A stretch of 42,820 bases of DNA from Candidatus Cryptobacteroides choladohippi (GTDB lineage Bacteria > Bacteroidota > Bacteroidia > Bacteroidales > UBA932). The DNA lies in the NCBI GenBank assembly GCA_018065985.1, contig JAGHSF010000014.1:1-42820 (forward strand), written 5' to 3'. Below, one piece after another: positions 18,262 through 26,210 of the stretch (position 1 is the first letter of the stretch; each line of letters opens with the position of its first letter). Position numbers and translations under genes: made by a program. The notes under the pieces were generated by a model. The model was not told where the DNA came from and made no database searches. It was given only the letters and a program-made list of their open reading frames with translations.

Positions 18262-18298
18262 AGCAAAGCGGCCCTCCTTGGTCTGGAGAGCCGCTTTC
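18262..18298 (-). terminator. Terminator after the fimbrillin-like lipoprotein gene
   Basis: AAAGCGGCTCTCCA (from 18297) pairs with the arm ending at 18265 (AGGAGGGCCGCTTT on the minus strand), with mismatches near the loop. It is followed by TTTGCTTTC. It is 20 bases after the stop at 18317. Confidence 0.7.
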
Positions 18299-18316
18299 TT
18301 ATGAAAGTGAACTGGA

Positions 18317-20608
18317 TTATTCAGCGCTGAGCGGGAACTTTCCACCCATCTTTGCCTTTGATGCGAATTCACCGGCTTTTACCATAGGAGCAGCCTTTCT
18401 GCTGACAGCTGCGCTTCTGGGCTTGATATCGGAATGAAGAGTTCCACCGACCTTCATGCCATTTCCCATTGCCTTCACTGAAGATGCAGCTTCCTCAGTG
18501 ACTTTGGTGAATGTCATGCTAGAGCCAATGTAAATGTCCCAGAAAGATTCATAATAAGGAACATATGCACCCCAGTAATAAGTCTGGAACTGACACTTGT
18601 TGTTTTCGAGATCAAACTTGATCACTATATCAGCATCATATCCGTCTTCATCCATACCATACCAGTAGAATGCGGCCCCATTATAGTCTGTGCAAGTATC
18701 GGTACCGTTTGGAACTGTGAGTGTCTGATCCACGGCATTCCAGATAGCAGTAGGCGCTGTCGGTGTCATGCTGGCAAGACCCAAATCAAAACCATCAATT
18801 TCAAAACCGATGCCGGACCTTGTGATGGTCATTGTCCAATCGGTGAATACATTATCATTGAAATCAGTAACGGAAGCGCAATACCACGTGCCTTCAGGAG
18901 TGGGGCCTGTAGGCTCGACGTACTTCTGCATATCGGATATCCTTCCGTTGGAAATGGAGTCCCCATATCCAGCATATTCTCCTGACTGAATCACGGCTGC
19001 GAATCCGGTTGAAGTAAATGTTCCCCATTTGCAGGAACCAGGAATTACACTTACCTTGTCGCCGTCGTATCTGCCATAGAAGATGGTTGTAGGGGCCTCA
19101 GTGTTGAAGGGATAAGCCGCATATTCAGTCCCACCGGAGATGAACATGCCGGAGAAATAAACGATGGAATCGTCTTCTTCGTCGAGGGAGGCGCGGACTC
19201 CGGTATTATACTCCTTGAACACGATGTATCCGTCCTCGAAGGCAGCCTCGACGGACTCTACATTGTAGTTGTAAGCAGCACTGCTCTGGCCCTTGAAGCC
19301 TGTAACGCTGTATGAAGATCCATTGACCTTCTCCGAAACGGTAAGGAGGGTTGTACCCATGAGCCACTGGCCAAGGTAGTCTTCGTATTTGGCTGTTGCA
19401 GGGGGCAATACGAAAGCAGGGGTATGGAACTCCTTTATAGTGGCAGCAGATACATTAAGATACTCATCGACAGCATATGCATAGAATACATAGTCGTTGT
19501 CAGGCAGGCAGTAGTTGAAGAGCTCGCTATCCTTGAGCACATCGCCCTTGACAGCGACACCTTTATTGACAAGCTGGTCAATTGTCGAATAATACATTTT
19601 CCAATAAGCTAAATCATCCTTTGCAAGAGCCAGGCCGTCAGCAAACTGGGAAACATAATCTATAGTTTCAACCGCACGGATATAGTAAACATCCTTGTCT
19701 GAAGGAACTGAAGATACGGCAAGATTCACCTCTGATGTTGATACAGCCTCGCATTCGTCGATTGAAAGCTCGACACTGAACTCGAGAGGTTTGACCTCGA
19801 AGTTGATCTCGGGGATGTGATAGATATTGTTCTTCTTGACCGATGCTGTCTTTGTGGCAGCAACCACCATTGTACCGTCTTCTGTAGTGATGGCAATCTT
19901 CAGGTTGGTGTAGTCGTTTTCAGGAACGGCAACATAGAAGCGTCTTGCCTCATCTGTGCTGAGAGTAGCGACTTTGCCGCAGCCGAGATTGACATAATTC
20001 AGGGCGGAAATTGTAATATCCCCGTACGTCAGCACACCGTCTTCAGAGACGGCCATGTTTGTGAGGGATCCTGAAAGGTACTGGTCTGCAGAAACCTTGA
20101 TGTTGGAAACGGTGCCTGTTCCCTTGATATCGATGGCAAGAAGACCGCACACGTTGTGGAAATGGAGTTCATCCTTCTTCGTGGTCTCAGCATACATGGA
20201 ATTGACGTTTGTCACTTTGTCGTTGAGGCCATAGTTCTGTGTTGAACTGAGAACGAACTTGCCTGCGGAGCTGGAATATGCAGTATAAGGATAGAATGCA
20301 CGGTATATTTCAGCATCGGCAGCAGCCGACATCTGAGGCTTGAAGAAAGCTTTGGTAGGATCATCGGGATCGATTGAATCAATGACATACCTCTTGCCAC
20401 CGAAATAGATCATGTCGTCTGCAGCCCAGGCGAGCTTCACACCTTCTACAAGAGAGAGCTTTGTGTTGGCTGCATCGTCAAGATATGCTGCGATGACGGA
20501 GTTGTCAGCCATAGAGGATTCGGTCTGTTTCTGACCGTCAACGTTTGCTTTGGTACATCCTGCGAGTACGGCAGTGGCCAAAATGAAATAAAATGCAAGT
20601 CTTTTCAT
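18317..20608 (-). CDS. Fimbrillin-like surface lipoprotein
   Basis: This 763-residue lipoprotein (lipobox VLAGC, cysteine 17) has an N-terminal half resembling the fimbrillin family of Bacteroidota pilus and surface proteins: KLAWAADDMIYFGGKRYVI, then EIYRAFYPYTAY, and a later ARRFYVAVPENDYTNLKI. The central and C-terminal regions are beta-rich and include a Fn3-like stretch (PSDKDVYYIRAVET), with no catalytic motif. The last 50 residues are unusually basic and Ala/Lys/Gly-rich (KPRSAAVSRKAAPMVKAGEF). I chose ATG 20608 because a strong GGAGGTG ribosome site sits 5 bases upstream and the signal peptide begins there; an upstream in-frame start at 20641 overlaps the small ORF. Composition appears more AT-rich than in neighbouring genes. 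The precise function is unknown. Confidence 0.8.
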   Translation of the reverse strand: MKRLAFYFILATAVLAGCTKANVDGQKQTESSMADNSVIAAYLDDAANTKLSLVEGVKLAWAADDMIYFGGKRYVIDSIDPDDPTKAFFKPQMSAAADAEIYRAFYPYTAYSSSAGKFVLSSTQNYGLNDKVTNVNSMYAETTKKDELHFHNVCGLLAIDIKGTGTVSNIKVSADQYLSGSLTNMAVSEDGVLTYGDITISALNYVNLGCGKVATLSTDEARRFYVAVPENDYTNLKIAITTEDGTMVVAATKTASVKKNNIYHIPEINFEVKPLEFSVELSIDECEAVSTSEVNLAVSSVPSDKDVYYIRAVETIDYVSQFADGLALAKDDLAYWKMYYSTIDQLVNKGVAVKGDVLKDSELFNYCLPDNDYVFYAYAVDEYLNVSAATIKEFHTPAFVLPPATAKYEDYLGQWLMGTTLLTVSEKVNGSSYSVTGFKGQSSAAYNYNVESVEAAFEDGYIVFKEYNTGVRASLDEEDDSIVYFSGMFISGGTEYAAYPFNTEAPTTIFYGRYDGDKVSVIPGSCKWGTFTSTGFAAVIQSGEYAGYGDSISNGRISDMQKYVEPTGPTPEGTWYCASVTDFNDNVFTDWTMTITRSGIGFEIDGFDLGLASMTPTAPTAIWNAVDQTLTVPNGTDTCTDYNGAAFYWYGMDEDGYDADIVIKFDLENNKCQFQTYYWGAYVPYYESFWDIYIGSSMTFTKVTEEAASSVKAMGNGMKVGGTLHSDIKPRSAAVSRKAAPMVKAGEFASKAKMGGKFPLSAE

Positions 20609-20613
20609 AAATT

Positions 20614-20620
20614 CACCTCC
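20614..20620 (-). promoter_or_regulatory. Unusually strong Shine-Dalgarno for the fimbrillin-like gene
   Basis: GGAGGTG lies 5 bases upstream of ATG 20608 and 5 bases after the stop of the 49-residue ORF. Most genes in this window have no recognisable Shine-Dalgarno, so this one stands out and fixes the start. Confidence 0.75.
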
Positions 20621-20625
20621 AATTC

Positions 20626-20775
20626 TTAAGATCTGAACCAATCTACAGGGTCAGTGTTGTCGTTGAAGTTTTCGGTACCACCGCTGAGCTGGCAGATGAC
20701 ATTCTGCCCCTCGATTCTGATGACTTCCACGTCCGGGAAGACATACGGAGTCAATGAGTTGTTCTTCTTGTTCAT
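20626..20775 (-). CDS. Small 49-residue protein upstream of the fimbrillin-like gene
   Basis: This short ORF begins MNKKNNSLTPYVFPDVEVIR, continues with IEGQNVICQLSGGTENFND and ends DPVDWFRS. It has no signal peptide or membrane segment and contains a single cysteine. Short ORFs of this style, with a basic start, a VEVIxxE core, an xxVIC motif and an Asp/Asn/Gly-rich tail, are common beside surface-protein genes in Bacteroidota, but I know of no assigned function. It lies between a plausible promoter (20819-20849) and the ribosome site of the next gene, with 17 bases between its stop and the downstream ATG. It is therefore probably the first gene of a two-gene operon. Codon-level coherence and context support translation. 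Confidence 0.7.
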   Translation of the reverse strand: MNKKNNSLTPYVFPDVEVIRIEGQNVICQLSGGTENFNDNTDPVDWFRS

Positions 20776-20818
20776 GTTTATTAAATTGTAAATAGTTGAT
20801 ACACTTGACTTAAACAGT

Positions 20819-20849
20819 GCAAGATAGAAAAAGAAATCGGAAAGTCAAA
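20819..20849 (-). promoter_or_regulatory. Promoter of the small ORF/fimbrillin-like operon
   Basis: On the minus strand TTTG (20849-20846) and TATCTTGC (20826-20819) are 19 bases apart. The -7 element departs from consensus in its last two positions. The leader would be about 38 bases. Confidence 0.6.
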
Positions 20850-21106
20850 ACCCCTTTTACATAATCAGTTAAATTTTAGATATTTTTTACAAAAAGTGAT
20901 AAATATGCATTAGCCTATGCATTCATAGCTATTTAAATCATATTGCCGCAGATGCGGTCGGCTGGCTCATCCGGGACCCGTGCCCACCCGCGGGCACGTT
21001 AGAGGGAGGGGCCCACAAGCGCAGTGCAGGGGGAGGGATGGAGCGAAGCGGAAGGTCTCCGGAGGCGAGTAGCCGACGCTCGGAGGCAATATGATATAAA
21101 GAAAGA
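20850..21106. other. Gene-free block with GC-rich hairpins
   Basis: The first part is AT-rich and holds two ATGCAT palindromes (20905-20910 and 20917-20922). From about 20945 it turns abruptly GC-rich with several potential hairpins: CCGCA-GA-TGCGG at 20946-20957 and CGTGCCC-ACCCGC-GGGCACG at 20979-20998, followed by purine-rich sequence. CGGAGGC occurs twice (near 21060 and 21080). No ORF here has convincing coding character. It could be a structured RNA or a decayed interspersed element; I cannot name it. Confidence 0.5.
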
Positions 21107-21136
21107 TGACCTCAAGTCCTTAGGACTTTTTGGTCA
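21107..21136 (-). terminator. Terminator after the 21192 lipoprotein gene
   Basis: On the minus strand TGACC, then AAGTCC-TA-GGACTT, then GGTCA form a nested hairpin followed by TCTTTCTTTATA. It lies about 55 bases after the stop. Confidence 0.65.
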
Positions 21137-21191
21137 CCCTCTTATTATATCCAGGCAACTGAAGCGTCACCTGTCGGCAGAAAATCTGCTG

Positions 21192-22778
21192 TTATTCAGC
21201 TGTAACAGGCTTCTCGTGGTTGACATAGATGCCGTTGCAGAGCTCAATAACGTCATTGTAAACGTCCTTGTAGCCTTCTACGGTAAGCTTGTCGCCAACT
21301 TCGATACCCTTTGCCGCGATGACACCCTTGCGTGCGTCGCCAGTTGCACCCCAGCCGGGATACAAGCCGTAAACGTAGATCTCGTTGCCATTCTCATCCT
21401 GGATATAGAGGTTGCCGTAGTCTGCCTTGGCAATGTTGGTGATGGTACCGGTCAGGCGGTAGTAGACATCCTTGCTCTTCTCTGCTGCGAGGAAGGTGGG
21501 GAAATCGACCTCGGTGACGTCGATGTGCTTCTCGTACTGGGCACCGGTCATCTGAGGGCTGTCATTGTGAGCGCCACGCTTTCCGACCAAGGTGATGATG
21601 TCACCTTCCTCCACGCCGAGCTTCGCGAAGTCGCCCTTGGCTCCGACTCCATATACATATGCCTCACCTGACCAGTCACGGATGTAGATGTTGCCGTAGT
21701 CAGCCTTTTCAATCTTTGTCACAAGACCGGTGATTCTGTACTGGGTGTCGCCAACCTCTGCTGCGAGGAAGTCTGCAACCGAGCACTCCACGATTGAACC
21801 GATCTGCATGAGTGATGCAGATGCCGTATAGTTCTTGGTGCCGTCGGTAGTGGTGAATGTAAGCTCGGTGGTGCGGTCTCCGCCTTCATTTGCAGCGGCA
21901 ACGAAGAAGACCTTCGCATCTGTGCCTGATGTCTGGATTCCGCTGACTGAGAGCCATGACTTGGCATCATCGGGAATGACAACCGAAACACCGTTGCCCT
22001 TGCAGGTGAGATGTGCCTCGAAGTTTCCGCCTTCGATGGGGAGAGCCTCCATCTTTGCTCCGTCATACACAAGGGAGTCGCACTTGATGAGGGACTTGTT
22101 GATCTCGATCACGTATGCTTCCTTCTCCTTTGTCTCGGGGGTGCCCTTGTAGCTCATCAGCACACCTTCGATGGTAAGCTCGTCACCAAGGGCGAACTCG
22201 TCGCCTGTCTTGAATGCCTCACCGTCCATCCAGAGTCCGCGATAGACCTGGAGCCACTTGCCGTCCTCGAACTTGCCATCCTCGGAAAGATAATATGTGG
22301 CATTGCCGTATGAAGGGCTGATTTCCTGGATCTTGCACACAACACCCTTGACACGGCTCAGGGGAGAACCGTCAGGATACTGCTCGATCACCTTGAGAGC
22401 CTCGGAAACGGTCATGGTCTTGGGAATGACCTTTTCTGCCTCCTGCTTGATGATGATGGTCTGCTCCTTGCCTGCACATGCGATCTTGATGCTCACCTGG
22501 CGGGTTTCGGAAGCCTTGTCGGCTGAGAAAGTGACCTTGGTCTCACCGGCATTGCCGGATGCGGGAGTGACGGTAACCCACTCGGGCAGGTCTTTGACTG
22601 ACCATGAATCCTTTGCGGTTACGGTAATGGTCTTGGTGTTGCTTCCCTCATTGTTGGAAAGTCCAATGTATGAAGAGGAAACCTTGATTTCCTTCAGGAC
22701 GTTGGGAACGTCCTTTGTACATCCGATTGCAAGAGCGCAAACGGCCACAAGCGATGCAATGATATATTTTGCTTTCAT
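21192..22778 (-). CDS. BACON/OB-fold lipoprotein paired with the Oar-like receptor
   Basis: This 528-residue lipoprotein (lipobox LAIGC, cysteine 20) alternates BACON and OB-fold modules. BACON 1 is at about 30-112 (DSWSVKDLPEWVTVTPASG); OB 1 at about 118-225 (LSRVKGVVCKIQEISPSYGNA, GTPETKEKEAYVIEI); BACON-like 2 at about 230-318; OB 2 at about 322-410 (YRITGLVTKIEKADYGNIYI); and OB 3 at about 412-520 (YRLTGTITNIAKADYGNLYI). OB 2 and OB 3 are clearly related, and they resemble the OB modules of the 15923 lipoprotein. No catalytic motif is present. It begins 18 bases after the receptor gene stop, so it is probably co-transcribed and may be the receptor's surface partner. Ligand unknown; nucleic acid or glycan are the obvious candidates. 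Confidence 0.85.
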   Translation of the reverse strand: MKAKYIIASLVAVCALAIGCTKDVPNVLKEIKVSSSYIGLSNNEGSNTKTITVTAKDSWSVKDLPEWVTVTPASGNAGETKVTFSADKASETRQVSIKIACAGKEQTIIIKQEAEKVIPKTMTVSEALKVIEQYPDGSPLSRVKGVVCKIQEISPSYGNATYYLSEDGKFEDGKWLQVYRGLWMDGEAFKTGDEFALGDELTIEGVLMSYKGTPETKEKEAYVIEINKSLIKCDSLVYDGAKMEALPIEGGNFEAHLTCKGNGVSVVIPDDAKSWLSVSGIQTSGTDAKVFFVAAANEGGDRTTELTFTTTDGTKNYTASASLMQIGSIVECSVADFLAAEVGDTQYRITGLVTKIEKADYGNIYIRDWSGEAYVYGVGAKGDFAKLGVEEGDIITLVGKRGAHNDSPQMTGAQYEKHIDVTEVDFPTFLAAEKSKDVYYRLTGTITNIAKADYGNLYIQDENGNEIYVYGLYPGWGATGDARKGVIAAKGIEVGDKLTVEGYKDVYNDVIELCNGIYVNHEKPVTAE

Positions 22779-22796
22779 ATTCGGAATCGGATAATT

Positions 22797-25700
22797 TTAG
22801 TTGAACATGTACTTGATGCCCACTGAAGCATACCAGCACTGACCGATCACATGATTGGGAACAAACAGTTCAGTGGCGCCGTTGACAGCCTTGTGAGTTG
22901 AGAATGTGGCATAGCCTTCCGCATCGATGCCCTCATACTTGAGGATGCGTGCATCGGTACCGATCTCGGGATTCAGAATCTTGCTTACGCCCCAGCTTGA
23001 GTTGAAGAGGTTGAGAAGGTTCTTGATATCGCAGCTGAGCTGGAGGATATTGGTGTTCTTGCCAGCCTTGACTGAGAAGTCATGCTTGTAGCTGAGGTCC
23101 ACGCGGTGTACCCAAGGTGAGTAAACGCTGTAACCCTCTGCATACTGGCCCTGATGCTTGCTGAGGTATTTGTCTTTGTGAGCGAATGCCATGAAACGGT
23201 CTGCATCAGCCTGGCTTACGAAGCGGAAGTCGCCATTTGCAACCTGTGCGTCGGTAGGGATGTAGATTGCATCGTAGTTGTAACCGTCACCGTTCATGTC
23301 GTTGGTGGTCATGTATGAGTAGTTGTAACCGCCTCTCCAGGTCTCGTAGATGAGGCTCCAGTGGTTGCCGCTGCGGTCATGAGCCGTTGCAGATGCAACA
23401 ACACGGTCGGGAGTCACATACTGTGAGTTGTGGAGCTTGATGTTGTTGGGACCCTCTGAAGTGGGAACATAGGTGAATGCAGACTCTGCTGCAGAGCCGG
23501 GCATACCGGTGATCTCCTTGTTGACGGTGTGGGTGTAGGCAGCCATGAAGCTGATGTTCTCGGTAGGACGGGCGTTGAATGTCAGGTTGGCTGACCAGCC
23601 GTAACCCTTGTTGGTATTCTCGAGCACGAATGCCTTGGTACCCTCACGGAAGGAATCAGGATAGATGGGACGGTTGTCGGCGCCGTTGTATCTTGCAAAA
23701 CCTGCAACGGGAACGATGCTCCAGTCAGAGATGCATACCGCATTGAGAGTCTTGTTGAAGATACCCTCAGCAGTGATGCTCATAGGGAACGAGGTAGGGA
23801 ATGCATAGTCGATTGCGAGAGATGTCTTCCATACCTGAGGCATCTTGAACTTGGGATCCACGCCATTCACTGCAGAAGGAAGGGAACCGTCCTTGGGAGA
23901 GATGGTTGAAGGATAGCCGAGTGCGATGAGCTTGTCGAGCAGAGCGTTGATGGTTGCATGACCATTGGCATCAGTTACGAGGCCGCCCTTGAATTCATCC
24001 ATAGAGAAGCCGTTGGCAGCAGCGTTCTTCGCGTTGATCTGGGCCTGATACTGGACCATACCGCCGTTGGTGGGCATGTTGGTGAAGAATACGAGAGGGA
24101 GACGGCCGCTGAAGAGACCGGTACCGCCGCGCACCTTGAGGGACTTGTCACCGAGGACATCCCAGGTATAGCCGACGCGGGGAGAGACGGTAACGCTTGC
24201 GCCGGGCCACCTGCCGGTATCGATATGGCGCACATTGCCATTGTTGTCATGATAGTCGAGAGCAAGGATCTTGTTGTTGGTCATGAGGTCCTTGTTGTCG
24301 AAGAAGAGGCCGTCGAAACGCAGGCCGTATGTGAGCTTGAAGTTGTCGTTCACTGTCCACTCGTCCTGAGCGTAGAGGCCGGCCTTGTGGAACTGGACGC
24401 GTGCTGCAGGGTTGGTCTCGCCGTCATAGCCGTAGGTAAGGCAGACAACCTCGGGAGTTGCACCGTTGATGAAATCGTCTACGCTGTTGTAGCGGTAGTA
24501 GCCTGTACCGTTTCTCATGTAGGCGTTGTCGGCAAGCTGATACTCATAGAAGAGGCCTCCCATGAGCTTATGGTTGCCCTTGTACCAGGTGAGGTCGTCA
24601 CGAACACTGATATGTGTGTTGTGAACGGCATTGTTCCATGTGAAGAGCTCGTAACCGAGAGCCATGTAGTTGTCGCCGTCCTTGGTGATGTCGATGAAGG
24701 GGAACTCGCTTGAGTTGGTGCCACGCACGTCATCGAGCTTCGAGAATGTTGCAAGGAACTGGTTCGAAAGGTCGTTGCTCAGACGGCTGTTGAGATCGAG
24801 AGATACCGAATGGACAAGGTTGTCCATAGAGTACAGCGAATTTGCGAATGCCATGGAGTTCTGGGAAAGACGGTAGCTTGACATACGGGTACCGCCGTCC
24901 ATGGATGTTCCGTTGGTTGCATTCCATACCTTGTTGAGGGTATAGTTGTAACGGAGGGCGAGCTTGTGCTTGTCGTTGATGTTCCAGTCGATGCGGGCAA
25001 GGAGCTTGAGGTTGCTCTCGTCTGCAGGGAAGTCGGTGTATGAGCCTGTATCATAGCCATACTTGCTCTTTGCGAACTCCTGAACCCTCTTGAGGTCGGC
25101 GATGGTTGTACGGGACTCGTAGTTGTTGGCATTTGCAACTCCGTTCTCGGTACCATGCCAGCGGTTCACGACTGTAGGGATCTTTGCATACTCGGCATTG
25201 ACGAAGAAGAAGAGCTTGTTCTTGATGATGGGTCCGCCGAGAGTGAAGCCGTAGGTGGTGCTGCGGTCGATAGAGCGTGCGTTGGAGATCTGCTCGCCGC
25301 AGATGGCGTCGCCACGCATGTTCTCGTTGCGGTGGTAGATGTATGCAGAACCCTTGAAGGTGTTGGTACCTGACTTTGTGATGGCGTTCACGCCACCGCC
25401 GATGAAGTTGGTCTGGCGCACGTCGAAAGGTGAGATCACAACCTGGAGTTCCTCGATGGCGTCGATGGAGATAGGGCTGCCGCCGCCGGGAAGCTTGTCT
25501 GAAAGACCGAAGTTGTTGTTGAAGTTTGCACCGTCGACGGTGAAGTTGGCATTTCGTCCGTCAGATCCTGCGAAGCTCATTCCGTTGCCTCCGTAAGGTG
25601 AAAGGCGGGTCACGTCAGTGATGCTCCTGCTGACCGTGGGAAGGCTGGTGATCTGTGCATTGTTGATGTTTGTTGCGGCACCTGTCTTCTCAGCTGTAAA

Positions 25701-26087
25701 CTTCGATGATGCCGTTGAGATTACCACAACCTCGTTGAGCATCTGGGTATCGTCGGCCATCTGGGCGTTGAGACGATAGGGCTCTGCGAGCTGAAGGGTG
25801 ATTTCGGTGTAATTTACAGACTGGTAGCCAAGGCAGCTGACCTGAACGGTGTAGGGACCGCCTGCACGCATACCATTGATGTAGAACTGTCCTTCCTCAT
25901 TTGTAATTGCATAGTACTGGGTACCGGAAGGATTGTGGACTGCAACAACAGCTGCGCCCGGGATAGCTACTCCGCCCTTGTCGGCAACGCGGCCGTTGAG
26001 CGAAGATGTCGTGATCTGCGCGAATGCAGACACAACCATGAGCAATGCCATCAGGGATGACAAGACAAATTTGAATGATTTTTTCAT
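22797..26087 (-). CDS. Oar-like TonB-dependent outer-membrane receptor
   Basis: This 1096-residue receptor, counted from ATG 26087, starts with the signal peptide MKKSFKFVLSSLMALLMVV and cleavage after SAFAQ. An in-frame ATG at 26153 is upstream of the predicted promoter and was rejected. A carboxypeptidase-regulatory-like domain spans about 28-110 (LNGRVADKGGVAIPGAAVV). The plug includes RSITDVTRLSPYGGN, VDGANFNNNFGLS and VNAITKSGTNTFKGSAY, hallmarks of the Oar subgroup, and the barrel ends in VGIKYMFN. Oar-type receptors are known in Myxococcus for a role in protease export and in Bacteroidota as abundant receptors of unknown cargo. Its partner is the BACON/OB lipoprotein 18 bases downstream. 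Confidence 0.88.
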   Translation of the reverse strand: MKKSFKFVLSSLMALLMVVSAFAQITTSSLNGRVADKGGVAIPGAAVVAVHNPSGTQYYAITNEEGQFYINGMRAGGPYTVQVSCLGYQSVNYTEITLQLAEPYRLNAQMADDTQMLNEVVVISTASSKFTAEKTGAATNINNAQITSLPTVSRSITDVTRLSPYGGNGMSFAGSDGRNANFTVDGANFNNNFGLSDKLPGGGSPISIDAIEELQVVISPFDVRQTNFIGGGVNAITKSGTNTFKGSAYIYHRNENMRGDAICGEQISNARSIDRSTTYGFTLGGPIIKNKLFFFVNAEYAKIPTVVNRWHGTENGVANANNYESRTTIADLKRVQEFAKSKYGYDTGSYTDFPADESNLKLLARIDWNINDKHKLALRYNYTLNKVWNATNGTSMDGGTRMSSYRLSQNSMAFANSLYSMDNLVHSVSLDLNSRLSNDLSNQFLATFSKLDDVRGTNSSEFPFIDITKDGDNYMALGYELFTWNNAVHNTHISVRDDLTWYKGNHKLMGGLFYEYQLADNAYMRNGTGYYRYNSVDDFINGATPEVVCLTYGYDGETNPAARVQFHKAGLYAQDEWTVNDNFKLTYGLRFDGLFFDNKDLMTNNKILALDYHDNNGNVRHIDTGRWPGASVTVSPRVGYTWDVLGDKSLKVRGGTGLFSGRLPLVFFTNMPTNGGMVQYQAQINAKNAAANGFSMDEFKGGLVTDANGHATINALLDKLIALGYPSTISPKDGSLPSAVNGVDPKFKMPQVWKTSLAIDYAFPTSFPMSITAEGIFNKTLNAVCISDWSIVPVAGFARYNGADNRPIYPDSFREGTKAFVLENTNKGYGWSANLTFNARPTENISFMAAYTHTVNKEITGMPGSAAESAFTYVPTSEGPNNIKLHNSQYVTPDRVVASATAHDRSGNHWSLIYETWRGGYNYSYMTTNDMNGDGYNYDAIYIPTDAQVANGDFRFVSQADADRFMAFAHKDKYLSKHQGQYAEGYSVYSPWVHRVDLSYKHDFSVKAGKNTNILQLSCDIKNLLNLFNSSWGVSKILNPEIGTDARILKYEGIDAEGYATFSTHKAVNGATELFVPNHVIGQCWYASVGIKYMFN

Positions 26088-26094
26088 ATGATAT

Positions 26095-26112
26095 TGAAAA
26101 ATATATTTTTCA
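26095..26112 (-). promoter_or_regulatory. Perfect 18-bp palindrome at the receptor transcription start
   Basis: TGAAAAATATATTTTTCA reads the same on both strands. It lies between the -7 element (26118-26125) and the receptor ATG at 26087, beginning at about the predicted +1. It may be a repressor operator or a leader hairpin close to the ribosome site. Confidence 0.5.
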
Positions 26113-26117
26113 CCCTG

Positions 26118-26125
26118 CAAATTTA
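26118..26125 (-). promoter_or_regulatory. -7 element of the Oar-like receptor promoter
   Basis: TAAATTTG on the minus strand matches TAnnTTTG exactly. No good TTTG lies at the usual distance upstream, so the promoter may need an activator or an alternative sigma factor. The leader would be about 25 bases. Confidence 0.55.
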
Positions 26126-26195
26126 CGGCGGATATACAAATATTTATTAACAATCCAGGAAAGTTATCAACAGTTCATTTGTCAAAAAAATGTAT

Positions 26196-26203
26196 TACCT
26201 TTG
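26196..26203 (+). promoter_or_regulatory. -7 element of the metK promoter
   Basis: TACCTTTG matches the -7 consensus exactly; the -33 region is weak. Transcription from about 26208-26210 would place the riboswitch at the very 5' end of the mRNA. It also rules out the in-frame ATG at 26190 as the metK start. Confidence 0.6.
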
Positions 26204-26210
26204 CCGGCGA

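Noticed and set aside
21024..21671. + strand ORF starting in the GC-rich intergenic block
   Set aside because: Most of it lies opposite the BACON/OB lipoprotein gene, and the intergenic part has no start signal or coding character.
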